Shown: positions 15,219 to 23,683, counted from the stretch's first letter. The stretch is DNA of 25,891 nucleotides from JASHVB01 sp049522565 (GCA_049522565.1 JBEKNT010000039.1:1-25891), one strand, 5' to 3'. Notes: generated by a model from the letters alone, not told the origin. Translations and numbers: made by a program.

Positions 15219-15593
15219 GTGAGCAACGAAGAGACTGACGAAAAGCCGCGCGCACAGGCGATGGCGATACGGGCGGCCAAGAAGGCGGCGAAGAAGGGCC
15301 GCAAGGCTGCCCCGAAGAAGGCCGGACGCAAGGCTGCCCCGAAGAAGGCCGGACGCAAGGCCGCCGCGAAGGGCGCGCGCAAGGCCGTCGGGCGCAAGGC
15401 CGGCGCGAAGAAGAAGGCTGGCGCGAAGAAGAAGGCCGCCGCCCCGAAGAAGGCCGGCGCGAAGAAGAAGGCCGGTGCGAAAAAGGCCGCAGGCAAGAAG
15501 GCCGCGCGCAAGACCGGTGGGCGTAAGAAGAAGGCCGCTGCGGCGCCTGCCGCAGAGCCATCGGAAGGCAGCTCGGGCGAATCGATGAGCTGA
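15219..15593 (+). CDS. histone H1-like, lysine/alanine-rich DNA-binding protein
   Basis: The predicted 124-residue protein has a short acidic start (SNEETDEKPRAQ), then about 90 residues made almost wholly of Lys, Ala, Arg and Gly in KKA, GRK and AKK repeats, then an acidic/serine-rich end (AEPSEGSSGESMS). This is the composition of bacterial histone H1-like (Hc1/HctB, AlgP-like) proteins, which bind and compact DNA without a folded domain. A 27-base unit is perfectly duplicated at 15300-15326 and 15327-15353, so the length likely varies between strains. The GTG at 15219 is chosen because AGAAGGAG sits nine bases upstream; an ATG at 15126 in frame has no such site. Cell-cycle or stress control is likely but not visible. 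Confidence 0.85.
   Translation: MSNEETDEKPRAQAMAIRAAKKAAKKGRKAAPKKAGRKAAPKKAGRKAAAKGARKAVGRKAGAKKKAGAKKKAAAPKKAGAKKKAGAKKAAGKKAARKTGGRKKKAAAAPAAEPSEGSSGESMS
15300..15353 (+). repeat. perfect 27-bp tandem duplication inside the histone-like gene
   Basis: Two identical 27-base units encode RKAAPKKAG twice; a third, partial copy (CGCAAGGC) begins at 15354. Perfect identity, synonymous sites included, points to a recent duplication and to easy expansion or loss. Confidence 0.9.
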
Positions 15594-15602
15594 GCTGACA
15601 AA

Positions 15603-15695
15603 GGGTGAGGGTGCTGCGGGGCGACCCGATCACCCTCACCCTCACCCTCGCCGCTTTGCGTCTTGACCTCTCCCGCCACAGGCGGGAGAGGTTTT
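15603..15695. repeat. palindromic intergenic repeat, family 1
   Basis: The first part is GGGTGAGGGTG (15603-15613) paired with CACCCTCACCC (15631-15641) around GCGGGGCGACCCGAT. The second is the hairpin CCTCTCCCGCC-ACA-GGCGGGAGAGG (15667-15691) followed by TTTT. It lies between the convergent histone-like and otnC genes, ten bases after one stop and 9 to 12 bases from the other. On the plus strand the hairpin plus T run could act as terminator of the histone-like gene. Confidence 0.85.
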
Positions 15696-15703
15696 CCTCA
15701 TTG

Positions 15704-16319
15704 CTACAGGAGTTCTTCCACTTGCGGCGGCGTCAGCAGCCGCGGCGTGTCGTGGCGAAGCATGCGATAGAGCTTCGCCGCCTCCTCCAACTCCTCCGCA
15801 GCATCGACTGCATCGGGCAGCGTTTTGCCGGATACCATGGGCCCGTGATTGGCCAGCAGTACCGCGCGCGCATCCTGCGCCGCTGCATGGATCGCCGGCT
15901 CCATCGCCGGATCGCCCGGACGGTAGTACTCGACGATCGGTATCCGCCGGCCGACACGCATGACGAAATATGGCGTCAGCGACGGGATCGGATTGTCACG
16001 GTCAACGTCCGGCAGGCACGCCACCGCCGTCGCCTGAGTGGAATGCAGGTGCACCACCGCCCCGACATCGGCGCTCGCGCGATACAAGGCGCGATGCATG
16101 AACACCTCTTTCGATGGCTTGTCACCGCCGGTATGGTGGAACTCCGAGCCGCGACAACCGCGTCGCGTCGAGCCGCCCGGGACTCGAATTGGCCGGCGTC
16201 ATCAGGTAGCCGTCGTCAAGCTTCACGCTGATATTGCCGGCACTGCCGACCGAGAAGCCGCGCGCCAACAGACTGGCGGCCAGCGCGACCGGCAGATGCC
16301 TGGTGTCCGGTTCCTCCAT
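15704..16319 (-). pseudogene. otnC: 3-oxo-tetronate 4-phosphate decarboxylase, frameshifted
   Basis: Two frames together encode a class II aldolase/adducin protein of the OtnC type. The N-terminal frame (16319 to 16122) has GSAGNISVKLDDGYLMTPANSSPGRLD and continues GRLDATRLSRL, then runs into a stop. The downstream frame carries HHTGGDKPSKEVFMHRALY, the metal histidines in VVHLHST, LANHGP and the end AAEELEEAAKLYRML. The break is near 16140-16145; one extra base, or the loss of two or five, would restore a normal protein of about 205 residues. Intact OtnC turns 3-oxo-tetronate 4-phosphate into dihydroxyacetone phosphate and CO2. The start ATG follows the otnK stop by one base. Either this is a real inactivation or a sequencing error; no other damage is seen. 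Confidence 0.85.
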
Positions 16320-16320
16320 G

Positions 16321-17589
16321 TCATGCCTCCAGCATCTCGAACGCCTTCAGGAAGAAGTCGGGCGCGCCGAAATTGCCCGACTTCAGGGCCATCAGCAGCG
16401 GCTCGCCACGACCCTGCGCATAGGTCCAGGGCACGCCGGGATCGATTTCCGCGCCGATCCGCAAGCTGCTGACGCCCAGACGCTGCACGACCGAGCCCGC
16501 CGTCTCCCCGCCCGCTACGACGATGCGTCGCGCGCCGAGCGCCACGATGCCTTCGGCGATTTGCGCCAGTGCGGCTTCGATCAGTGCGCCGGCGGCGTCG
16601 CGCCCCAGCTTTGCCTGCACCGCAGCAACCTTGTCCGGCGCCGCGGACGCAGCGATGACGATCGGCTTGTCGCCGAGCCGGCTGCACGCCCATTCAAGCG
16701 CCACTGCCGCGAGCTGCCCGGCATCCGGCGTGGCCAGCGGATCGAGTTGCCATACCGGCACATGCGACCGCGCGATGCCAAGCTGCGTCAGCGTCGCGCG
16801 CGAGCACGAACCGGCAAGCACGGCGGCGTGGCCGGTGACCCGGGGCAGAGCGCCGGCGTCGCTCTCGGCCGGCAGCAGTCCCGTGCGGCGGAAGTTCTCA
16901 GGCAGACGCATGGCCACGCCGGAACCGCCGGTGATCAGCGCATGCTCTGCCGCTGCTTCGCCGATCGCCAGCAGATGCGCGTCGTTCACCGCATCGACGA
17001 TCGCATACCGTTTTCCCGCCTCTTTCAACGCCGTCATGGCGTCACGGATCGCCGCGCTGCCTTGCTCGACCGTGGCGTACGGTACCAGCCCGACTATGCC
17101 GTCGGTCTGGTGGCCGAGCACGCGCACCAGGTTGGCATCGGTCATCGGCGTCAGCGGATGGTGCTCCATGCCGCTCTCGTTCAGCAGCGTGCCACCGACG
17201 AACAGGTGGCCCTGGTAGACGGTGCGCGCGTTGGTGGGAAACGCCGGGCAGGCGAGGGCGAAGCCGCAGCCGAGGTCGCGGACCAGCGCGTCGGCAACCG
17301 GACCGATATTGCCTTGTTCGGTGCTGTCGAAGGTGGAGCAATATTTGAAGAAGAACTGGCGGCAGCCGGCGCGGCGCAGCCAGGCCAGCGCGGCGAGGCT
17401 TTGCTGCACCGCGTCGCGCACCGGCGCGGTGCGCGACTTCAACGCGACGACGACGGCGTCGGCATCGGGCGGTGCGTCGATTTCGCGCGGCACACCGATG
17501 AGCTGCACGGTGCGCATGCCGCCGCGCACCAGCATGGAGCAAAGATCGGTGGCGCCGGTGAAGTCGTCGGCGATCGCGCCCAGCAACAT
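16321..17589 (-). CDS. otnK: 3-oxo-tetronate kinase (four-carbon acid sugar kinase family)
   Basis: The 422-residue protein is a typical OtnK. The N-terminal domain opens with GAIADDFTGATDLCSML (Asp8-Asp9), then FFFKYCSTFDSTEQGNIGPV and ACPAFPTNARTVYQGHLFVG. The C-terminal nucleotide-binding domain has LAGSCSRATLTQL and VVAGGETAGSVVQRLGV. It phosphorylates 3-oxo-tetronate at O4 with ATP, for OtnC to decarboxylate. The stop is one base from the otnC start, so the two are co-translated. denD, for the first oxidation, is about 5 kb away on the other strand, and OtnI was not found. D-erythronate or L-threonate would be the growth substrate. Confidence 0.93.
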   Translation of the reverse strand: MLLGAIADDFTGATDLCSMLVRGGMRTVQLIGVPREIDAPPDADAVVVALKSRTAPVRDAVQQSLAALAWLRRAGCRQFFFKYCSTFDSTEQGNIGPVADALVRDLGCGFALACPAFPTNARTVYQGHLFVGGTLLNESGMEHHPLTPMTDANLVRVLGHQTDGIVGLVPYATVEQGSAAIRDAMTALKEAGKRYAIVDAVNDAHLLAIGEAAAEHALITGGSGVAMRLPENFRRTGLLPAESDAGALPRVTGHAAVLAGSCSRATLTQLGIARSHVPVWQLDPLATPDAGQLAAVALEWACSRLGDKPIVIAASAAPDKVAAVQAKLGRDAAGALIEAALAQIAEGIVALGARRIVVAGGETAGSVVQRLGVSSLRIGAEIDPGVPWTYAQGRGEPLLMALKSGNFGAPDFFLKAFEMLEA

Positions 17590-17615
17590 GGTCGGTTCCT
17601 CCTGCGGTTCATGGA

Positions 17616-17760
17616 CCTCTCCCGCCTGCGGCGGGAGAAGTCGGCGCGTAGCGTCGGGTGAGGGTACTGCGGGGCGACCCGAAGCAAAAACTGCGTGCCG
17701 ACCCGATCACCCTCACCCTCGTCGCTTCGCGTCTCGACCTCTCCCGCTTAGCGGGAGAGG
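17616..17760. repeat. palindromic intergenic repeat, family 1, head-to-head double copy
   Basis: Two copies face each other. Hairpin A is at 17616-17640 (one arm mismatch), followed by GGGTGAGGGT and GCGGGGCGACCCG. The second copy, reversed, has CCGATCACCCTCACCCTCG and ends with hairpin B, CCTCTCCCGC (17738-17747) with GCGGGAGAGG (17751-17760). The loop of hairpin B, TTA at 17748-17750, is the stop codon of the minus-strand glycosyltransferase gene. Confidence 0.88.
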
Positions 17761-18788
17761 TTTTTCGAAAACTCCTGCGCTTGCGTATCCCAGTGTGGCA
17801 GCTTCTGGCCGACCTGCCACGCGACCTCGCCCATCTCGGCGCGCAGCGACGGACTGAAGATCAGCCGGCGCAGCGCCTTCGACAGTTGTACCTGATCGCC
17901 CGGCTCGCACACCACGCCGGCTTCCGGTTCCACCAGAGTCGCGGCGGCGCCGCCCGCGCACACCGCAACGGGCAGGCCGCGCTTCAGCGCCTCGGCAACG
18001 GCCATGCCGTAGCCTTCGAACCACGTGGCGAGCGCGAACAGGTCCGCGCCGCGCCACAACGCCTGCAGCGCGTCGCCGGTCACCTCGCCGGCGAAGCGCA
18101 CGCGTTGCGCGATATCGAGTTCCTCGGTCAGCGCCACCAGTGCCTCCGCATGCGCGTGATCGCGGCGTGGCGAACCGGCGATCGTCAGATGCCAATCCAG
18201 ATCGAACAGTCGCGCGAGCGCGCGCAGCAGCACGTCGTGGCCCTTGCGCGGCACCAATGTGCCGATCGACAGGATCTCGCAACCCGGCCCGCCCGAGCCG
18301 GTGCAGCGCGGAGCGTCGTCGGTGCCAGGCACCACCACCGCAATGCGCGCGCGATCGACACCGAAGTCGCCGGCGAGGCGTTCGGCGGTGAGGTCGCTGG
18401 TGACGATCAGCCGATGCAGGCGGCCGTACAGCCGCCATTCGATCCCACGCAGCGCGTCGCGATCCGCCTCGGCGAAACCGGTTTCCAATGCGGTGGGGTG
18501 GTGGATCAGACCGATGGCACCGCGCGCGGCCAACGCATCCTCCATGCCCGCGAAGGCCGGCAGCGCCAGTCCGTCGATCACCGGACGCGTCGCTTCGGCG
18601 AGCCGATCCCACGACGCGCAGGCGGCCTCGCGCGCGGCATCATCGGCGAGCGGAAATACCCCCGCGAGTTCGACCACGTTCACCGCATCGCCGTGCGCGC
18701 GTAGCTCCGCCACCATGCGGCGATCGTAGGCATAACCGCCGGAGACCTGGTCGAACGGCGCCGGCAGGAAGAGGGTGATGGGCATCAT
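17748..18788 (-). CDS. family GT4 glycosyltransferase
   Basis: The 346-residue cytosolic enzyme has a GT-B fold of the GT4 family. The N-terminal domain is LPAPFDQVSGGYAYDRRM, ILSIGTLVPRKGHDVLLRAL starts the C-terminal domain near residue 171, and the nucleotide-sugar site FEGYGMAVAEAL holds the EX7E pair Glu258/Glu266. Retaining transfer from a nucleotide sugar is expected; donor and acceptor are unknown. The last four residues (NLSR) and the stop are read from a palindromic repeat, so the ancestral C-terminus was probably longer or different. Starts at 18788 and 18785 are equally possible, with a weak ribosome site. No sugar-polymer genes are next to it. Confidence 0.88.
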   Translation of the reverse strand: MMPITLFLPAPFDQVSGGYAYDRRMVAELRAHGDAVNVVELAGVFPLADDAAREAACASWDRLAEATRPVIDGLALPAFAGMEDALAARGAIGLIHHPTALETGFAEADRDALRGIEWRLYGRLHRLIVTSDLTAERLAGDFGVDRARIAVVVPGTDDAPRCTGSGGPGCEILSIGTLVPRKGHDVLLRALARLFDLDWHLTIAGSPRRDHAHAEALVALTEELDIAQRVRFAGEVTGDALQALWRGADLFALATWFEGYGMAVAEALKRGLPVAVCAGGAAATLVEPEAGVVCEPGDQVQLSKALRRLIFSPSLRAEMGEVAWQVGQKLPHWDTQAQEFSKNLSR

Positions 18789-19155
18789 GCGATCGCGCCA
18801 GCAAATTCGGCCCGCGCGTTCAGGGTTTCACACACGCGCCGCTTGCGGTTGGCAGTGCGGCACGCGGCCTCGCCTGGTTTGCCGTCGCGCCACGCGACTG
18901 AGTGTCGGACACGGGCGAACATAATGGGGTCATAGATGGTGTGGTTGGACACGTGCCGAACCTCTCCCACGGGGCGGGCACATTAAGCGGAAGCCGCGGG
19001 AGAAGCTCAAGCCGCTGACGAGCCTGACCGCTGCAGGCCAGCGTTGCGGCGCGTCAGAGAATCGGCGGACACAGAGAAGCGTTCTCCCCCATCATCGGCG
19101 GCTGCGGGCTTTTGCCCGGCCCGTATTACACCTCGTGTCGAAGTCCCGCCGCCAA
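18789..19155. other. 367-bp intergenic region upstream of the glycosyltransferase
   Basis: No gene is supported. Near 18903-18913 GTGTC-G-GACAC is a small palindrome, and GGACACG occurs at 18907-18913 and again at 18947-18953, forty bases apart, each followed by a CGAAC within eight bases. These could be regulator half-sites for the leftward gene, but short motifs like these occur by chance. Confidence 0.35.
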
Positions 19156-19683
19156 TCAGGAGGTTCCCGCGTTCGCCTGGTCGAGCAATGCGGGCGGCAG
19201 CCAGATGCGCGTGACCTGCCAACCGGCGTCCGTCAGGTTCATTTGCAGCTTGATCGGCTCGCGCTGGCCCGGCGCGTTGAGGCTGACGATGAAATCGGTG
19301 GGATCATGGAAGAACGCCCAGTTCACCCGCACTGCCGCGCCGCGCAGCGCCGTGCCGGTAGCGTGATGGTGCGTCATGTCGACCAGTCCCTCTGCGGTGA
19401 CCTGTTGGTCCACCGCATTGGCCGCGATGCCCCGCACGAACGAGGCCCCGAACGCCGGAAGTTTGCCGCCGCTAACGGTCACCTCCGGGTCGTCGGCGAT
19501 GTTGTCGCAGATATCTTCCTTGATGCCCTCCCGCACCGCGGACCAATCAACCAGCGTCCGCAATGTCGCGGCGTCGCCGGTGTGGATCGCGTGGCCGAGG
19601 CGATAGAGCGTCACGTAAGGATAGGCGGCGTAACCCACGCCGACGGCCAGGACTGCTGCCATAATAGACTTGGCGGCGAACAT
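19156..19683 (-). CDS. DUF2939-type membrane-anchored protein
   Basis: The 175-residue protein has an N-terminal hydrophobic segment (about residues 5-22) followed by YPYVTLYRLGHAIHTGDAATLRTLVDWSAVREGIKEDI. That pattern, with a later VNWAFFHDPTDFIVSLNAPG and a C-terminal GWQVTRIWLPP, is how I remember DUF2939, a small alpha/beta domain on the periplasmic side with no known function. The ATG at 19683 is preferred to the TTG at 19701 because GGAG lies seven bases before it. It is followed on the same strand by a non-coding stretch, with no clear partner gene. Confidence 0.8.
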   Translation of the reverse strand: MFAAKSIMAAVLAVGVGYAAYPYVTLYRLGHAIHTGDAATLRTLVDWSAVREGIKEDICDNIADDPEVTVSGGKLPAFGASFVRGIAANAVDQQVTAEGLVDMTHHHATGTALRGAAVRVNWAFFHDPTDFIVSLNAPGQREPIKLQMNLTDAGWQVTRIWLPPALLDQANAGTS

Positions 19684-19787
19684 TGTCGCGCTCCGTGTCA
19701 ATGTCGTGTCGCCGCAGATAACGCGCGGGCATCACGGCAATTTCCAGGCTCGGATCATCCAGTTAACCACAACTGGTTGAGAAACCC

Positions 19788-20969
19788 CTAACCATGCCGT
19801 GAGCTGACATGTGCAGCCGAAACGCCGGCGAGTTTCGCGTAAAGTTCCGGATCTGTTGCCCCTTCGGTGCTGAACAACAGCACGCGACTGGTTGCGTCGA
19901 GGCCAAGTGTCGCGCGGGCGGCCGGATCGGCGATGGCGAGCAAGCAACCCGCAAGGCCAGCGACACCTGATTCGCCGGCGACAATGCGCTGTGTTGCCAA
20001 CAAGCGCAAGCACGCCACCGCGGCCTCGTCGGGGATTGCCATGAAGGCGGCAGCCGCGCGGTCCAGTTCCTGCCAACCGAGCAGACTGGGTTCGCCGCAG
20101 GCGAGGCCGGCCATGACAGTATCGAGGTCGCCCGGAATGGTGACGCGCTCGCCGAACTCCGCGCTGGCCAGCAGACAGGCGGCACGGTCAGGCTCGACGA
20201 CAATCAGCGCGGGTGCCGGCGCAAAGCGGGAGCGGCATTGCACGGAGACCGAAGCGGCGGCGCCCCCTACCCCGCCCTGGATGAAGACATGCGTCGGTGG
20301 GGGGCCGGTCCATTGGTCGGCCGCCTCGTCGGCCATCAGCCGGTAGCCCTGCATGATGTCGCGTGGAATTTCGGTGTAGCCGGGCCAGGCGGTGTCGGAG
20401 ACGACGTGCCAGTTGTGCGCTTCGGCCTGGCGCGCGCAGTCGCGAACCGCGTCGTCATAGGTGCCGGGGATGCGGCGGATGTCGGCGCCGTAACGGGCGA
20501 TGGCATCGGCGCGGCCCTGGCTGACAGTGGCGTGAATGAAGATGACGCAGCGTGCGTGGAAGCGCTGCGCGCCCCAGGCGACGGCGCGGCCGTGGTTGCC
20601 GTCGGTCGCACACGTGACGGTGATGCGTTCGGTCGCTGCGCAATAGGTGCCGGCTTCCAGGTCGGCGGTGGTCGCAACAGTGCCGGTGCGGGCGAGTTCA
20701 TTGAGCAGCAGGCTGGCGACGGCATAGGCGCCACCGAGCGCCTTGAAGGAGCCGAGGCCGAAGCGGCTCGCTTCGTCCTTCAGGCAGAGCATGCCGATCC
20801 CGGCCTGGCGAGCGAGGTCCGGCAGGTCGCGCAGAGGCGTGGGCGCGTAGCCGGGCCACGCGGTGATCTCTGCCTTGGCGCGGCGGAAGCCGGCGGCGGG
20901 GAGCACAGTGATGCCGGGCGTGCCAAGCCGCGGATTCGCGAACAGCCTGAACGGGTGGGGGCCAAGCAT
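19788..20969 (-). CDS. dpaL: diaminopropionate ammonia-lyase (PLP fold type II)
   Basis: The 393-residue enzyme has PLP Lys76 in GLGSFKALGGAYAV, the phosphate loop GGVGGAAAS, TCATDGNHGRAVAWGA and GESGVAGLAG near the end. These motifs and the length fit 2,3-diaminopropionate ammonia-lyase, which splits the amino acid to pyruvate and ammonia; a related threonine/serine dehydratase activity cannot be excluded. The start at 20969 matches the family length. There is no clear ribosome site, and the frame stays open to 21260 through what looks like non-coding DNA. It is divergent from a 2-hydroxyacid dehydrogenase gene. No transport gene is close. Confidence 0.86.
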   Translation of the reverse strand: MLGPHPFRLFANPRLGTPGITVLPAAGFRRAKAEITAWPGYAPTPLRDLPDLARQAGIGMLCLKDEASRFGLGSFKALGGAYAVASLLLNELARTGTVATTADLEAGTYCAATERITVTCATDGNHGRAVAWGAQRFHARCVIFIHATVSQGRADAIARYGADIRRIPGTYDDAVRDCARQAEAHNWHVVSDTAWPGYTEIPRDIMQGYRLMADEAADQWTGPPPTHVFIQGGVGGAAASVSVQCRSRFAPAPALIVVEPDRAACLLASAEFGERVTIPGDLDTVMAGLACGEPSLLGWQELDRAAAAFMAIPDEAAVACLRLLATQRIVAGESGVAGLAGCLLAIADPAARATLGLDATSRVLLFSTEGATDPELYAKLAGVSAAHVSSRHG

Positions 20970-21414
20970 CGGCGGAGGGTAGCGCGGGATCGTGTGGGAC
21001 GCGAGGCACACTGGTGCAGCCGATACTGGAAGCGTTTGGAACCACGAATGAATGCCGATACGGGTAGGTCTGACTGCCGCTGCATTGTTGCCCCTGACAA
21101 GAAAGTCGAAGGCCAGGTTCATGATGGGCAGGGACGCGGCGGTGGAACAATGGGCACGGCGACGTCCGCCGGCCGCCCGGTCTGATCGACACCTTCCATA
21201 GCGGCTCGATTGGCTTGCTCCTTGCGTGTTGGCCACCGTCCGAGATCGACAGCACCGCAACCTTTAACTGTCCACGACCATGGCGACTCGCGGCAGGTTG
21301 CCTGCGCCGGATGCGCAGGACGTTCTGCCAACCACCCATTACGGCGGTGGCCGGCATGGCCTCGCCGCGCCACTCCCTTTACGCTCCGTGGCAACCAACA
21401 CAGGACCCCGCCCT
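20970..21414. other. divergent intergenic region, dpaL / 2-hydroxyacid dehydrogenase
   Basis: This 445-base stretch shows no supported gene and no clear palindrome. Open frames continue through it on both strands, as is usual in GC-rich DNA, without ribosome sites or recognisable protein. It must carry the promoters of the two divergent genes. Confidence 0.4.
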
Positions 21415-22374
21415 ATGCCGCATCCCACCCGCGTTCTCCTCTGGACCGACACCCCTGGCGCCTACCTGGAAGCCATCGACGCGGCCGGGCTCGCCGAGCG
21501 TGTCGCCGTCGAATCCCTCCCCCGCAAAGACACCCCCACGCAAGCGCAGCGCGCCGATACCGAGGCGATGCTCGCCTGGGGCGCCCCGCCCGGCCTGCTG
21601 CCTGACATGACGACCCTGCGTTGGGTGCAGGCGCTCACCGCCGGCGTCGAAAGCTGGATGGCGCTACCGGATCTGCCGCCGCACCTCACCCTCACCTGCG
21701 CGCGCGGCACCCATCGCGAGTCGATGCCGGAGAACATCCTGGGCGCGCTGTTCCACCTCACCAAGCCGTATGCGGCCATCGTCGAGGACCAGAAGCAGCA
21801 CCGCTGGACCCGCCGCATGGCCACGCCGCTGAACGGCCAGACGCTGGGCATCCTGGGGCTTGGCGAGATCGGCCAGGAGGTGGCGCGGCTTGCCACCGCG
21901 CTGCGCATGCGCGTCATCGGCACCAAGCGGCGCGGCGCGTCGGTGCCCCACGTCGCGGAGTTATTCCCTCCCGAGCGTACCGACGAGGTGCTGGCGCAGT
22001 CCGACTTCGTGCTGCTGCTGCTGCCGGCGACGCCGGAGACCGAGAACTTCATCAACGCCGAGCGACTGGCGAAGATGAAGCCCACCGCCTGGCTGCTGAA
22101 TTTCGGCCGCGGCCACCTGATCGCCGACGCGGACCTGATCGCCGCGGTTGAGGCGAAGCGGATTGCCGGCGCGGTGCTGGACGTCTTCCGCCAGGAACCG
22201 CTGCCCGCGGATCATCCGTTCTGGGGCACCGACGGGATCATCGTGCTGCCGCATATCGGCGGCGGCCACCCGACGCGCGACAAGATCGTCGCCCGGCTGT
22301 TCGTGGACAATCTGGCGCGGTTCCTCGATCGGCAACCGCTGAAGGAAGTGGTCGACCGCGCCGCCGGATACTGA
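21415..22374 (+). CDS. D-2-hydroxyacid dehydrogenase (GhrA-like)
   Basis: The 319-residue enzyme has the NAD(P) Rossmann signature GILGLGEIGQEVARLA (146-160) and the catalytic trio Arg232 (NFGRG), Glu261 (FRQEPLP) and His280 (LPHIGG). Without a regulatory domain it resembles glyoxylate/hydroxypyruvate reductases more than phosphoglycerate dehydrogenase. It reduces a 2-keto acid or oxidises a hydroxy acid; the exact substrate is unknown. The ATG at 21415 is chosen because the protein then starts with the first beta strand (RVLLWTD). An open stretch from 21280 has no homology-like content. It lies 173 bases before denD on the same strand and may serve the same four-carbon acid pathway. Confidence 0.9.
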   Translation: MPHPTRVLLWTDTPGAYLEAIDAAGLAERVAVESLPRKDTPTQAQRADTEAMLAWGAPPGLLPDMTTLRWVQALTAGVESWMALPDLPPHLTLTCARGTHRESMPENILGALFHLTKPYAAIVEDQKQHRWTRRMATPLNGQTLGILGLGEIGQEVARLATALRMRVIGTKRRGASVPHVAELFPPERTDEVLAQSDFVLLLLPATPETENFINAERLAKMKPTAWLLNFGRGHLIADADLIAAVEAKRIAGAVLDVFRQEPLPADHPFWGTDGIIVLPHIGGGHPTRDKIVARLFVDNLARFLDRQPLKEVVDRAAGY

Positions 22375-22492
22375 ACCGATCGGCGAGATCAACGCGACTT
22401 CCGGCTCGACCGCCGCGGCGGTTGCGGAGCAGCGCGTGTTCCGCACCGCTGACGCCTGATCACTGGCGGTTGGGTTGGGGGGCGGCGTGTGG

Positions 22493-22529
22493 CACCCTCA
22501 CCCGGCCTCTTCCGCTGCCGCGGAAGAGG
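22493..22529. repeat. palindromic repeat, family 1 variant, in the denD leader
   Basis: CACCCTCACCC is followed by the perfect hairpin CCTCTTCCGC-TGCC-GCGGAAGAGG (22506-22529). It is a variant of the family hairpin (CTTCC for CTCCC, both arms changed together). The denD ribosome site begins five bases after it. Confidence 0.75.
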
Positions 22530-22547
22530 GTAGTGTGGAGAACACCC

Positions 22548-23543
22548 ATGCAGATCACCATTCTCGGCGGCGGCGGCTTCCTCGGCCGCAAGCTCGCAGC
22601 ACGCCTGGGCGCCGACGGCGCGCTCGGCGGCCAGACGGTCACCGGCCTGACCCTGTTCGACCTCGCCGAGCCGCCCCAACCCGCCGGCGCCACCTTCCCG
22701 GTCACCGCGCTGGCCGGCGACATCGTCGACCTCCCCTCCGAAGCCATCCCGCCCGGCACCGACGTGGTGTTCCACCTCGCCGCCGTGGTCAGCGCCCAGG
22801 CCGAGGCCGACTACGACCTCGGCCGCCGGGTCAACCTGCGCGGCACCGACGCGGTGGTGGACGCCTGCCGCCGTCTCGCCGACACGGGCGGGAAACCGCC
22901 GCGCGTGGTGTTCACCAGCTCGGTCGCCAGCTTCAGCGGCACCCAGGACTCCGTGCTGGCCGACGACGCCCGCCAGGTCCCCGGCAACAGCTACGGCGCC
23001 CAAAAAGCCGCCGCCGAGTTGATCCTGGCCGACGCCTCCCGCCGCGGCTTCCTCGACGCCGTCTCGCTGCGCCTGCCGACCATCATCGTCCGCCCGGGCC
23101 GCCCCAACCGCGCCGCCTCCTCCTTCCTCTCCGCCATCATCCGCGAGCCCTTGCTCGGACTGCCGGCGGATCTCCCGGTGCCGGACGCTTTCGCCGCCTG
23201 GGTGGCCAGCCCGCGCCGCGCCGTGGATTGGCTGCTGCACGCCGCCGTCCTGGACACCGCCCCCATGGGGCTGGACCGCAGCATCAATCCACCCGGCATC
23301 AGCACCACGATCGCACATCTGCTTCAGGCGCTGGAGGCGGTGCGGCCCGGTGCGGCCGCCCTGGTGCGCCGCATCGAGGACCAGGCCATCGCCGCCATCG
23401 TCGGGACCTGGCCGCCGGAATTCGAGCCGCTGCGCGCCCGCACCCTCGGTTTCAGCCCGCACGAGCCCATCGCCGAGGTGGTGCGCGCGTTCATCGAGGA
23501 CGATCTGGCGGCGACCCGCGCCGAGCGCGGTCTCGCTTCCTGA
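22548..23543 (+). CDS. denD: D-erythronate dehydrogenase (SDR family)
   Basis: The 331-residue protein is an extended short-chain dehydrogenase. The cofactor loop is ILGGGGFLGRKLA; the active-site residues are Ser124/Ser125 (FTSSVASFSG), Tyr149 and Lys153 (NSYGAQKAAAE). RLPTIIVRPGRPNRAASSFLSAIIREPL is characteristic of DenD, which oxidises D-erythronate at C2 to 2-oxo-tetronate with NAD(P). GTGGAG lies seven bases before the ATG. With otnK and otnC it outlines a D-erythronate route, with the OtnI isomerase not in this window. A hairpin repeat immediately upstream may influence its translation. Confidence 0.9.
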   Translation: MQITILGGGGFLGRKLAARLGADGALGGQTVTGLTLFDLAEPPQPAGATFPVTALAGDIVDLPSEAIPPGTDVVFHLAAVVSAQAEADYDLGRRVNLRGTDAVVDACRRLADTGGKPPRVVFTSSVASFSGTQDSVLADDARQVPGNSYGAQKAAAELILADASRRGFLDAVSLRLPTIIVRPGRPNRAASSFLSAIIREPLLGLPADLPVPDAFAAWVASPRRAVDWLLHAAVLDTAPMGLDRSINPPGISTTIAHLLQALEAVRPGAAALVRRIEDQAIAAIVGTWPPEFEPLRARTLGFSPHEPIAEVVRAFIEDDLAATRAERGLAS

Positions 23544-23683
23544 AGCGGAACGGCAATTTTCCGATCGGCCAACGACTTTTTTATCACACGTCATACCAAA
23601 TCGGCCACACGGCGGTTGAATGCTGCGGCGCGGCGTTCCAAAAGGGACCTCGCTCTTCTTCCTGCTCCCCCTGGACGTCGCTG

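Noticed and set aside
16234..17661. A 475-codon plus-strand frame opposite otnK
   Set aside because: OtnK motifs run the full length of the minus strand; the opposite translation is arginine- and histidine-rich with no family signature.
22475..23683. A 400-codon plus-strand open frame continuous with the ClC gene and overlapping denD
   Set aside because: The upstream part is arginine-, proline- and histidine-rich and is the alternative frame of denD; the ClC homology begins only after about 23684.
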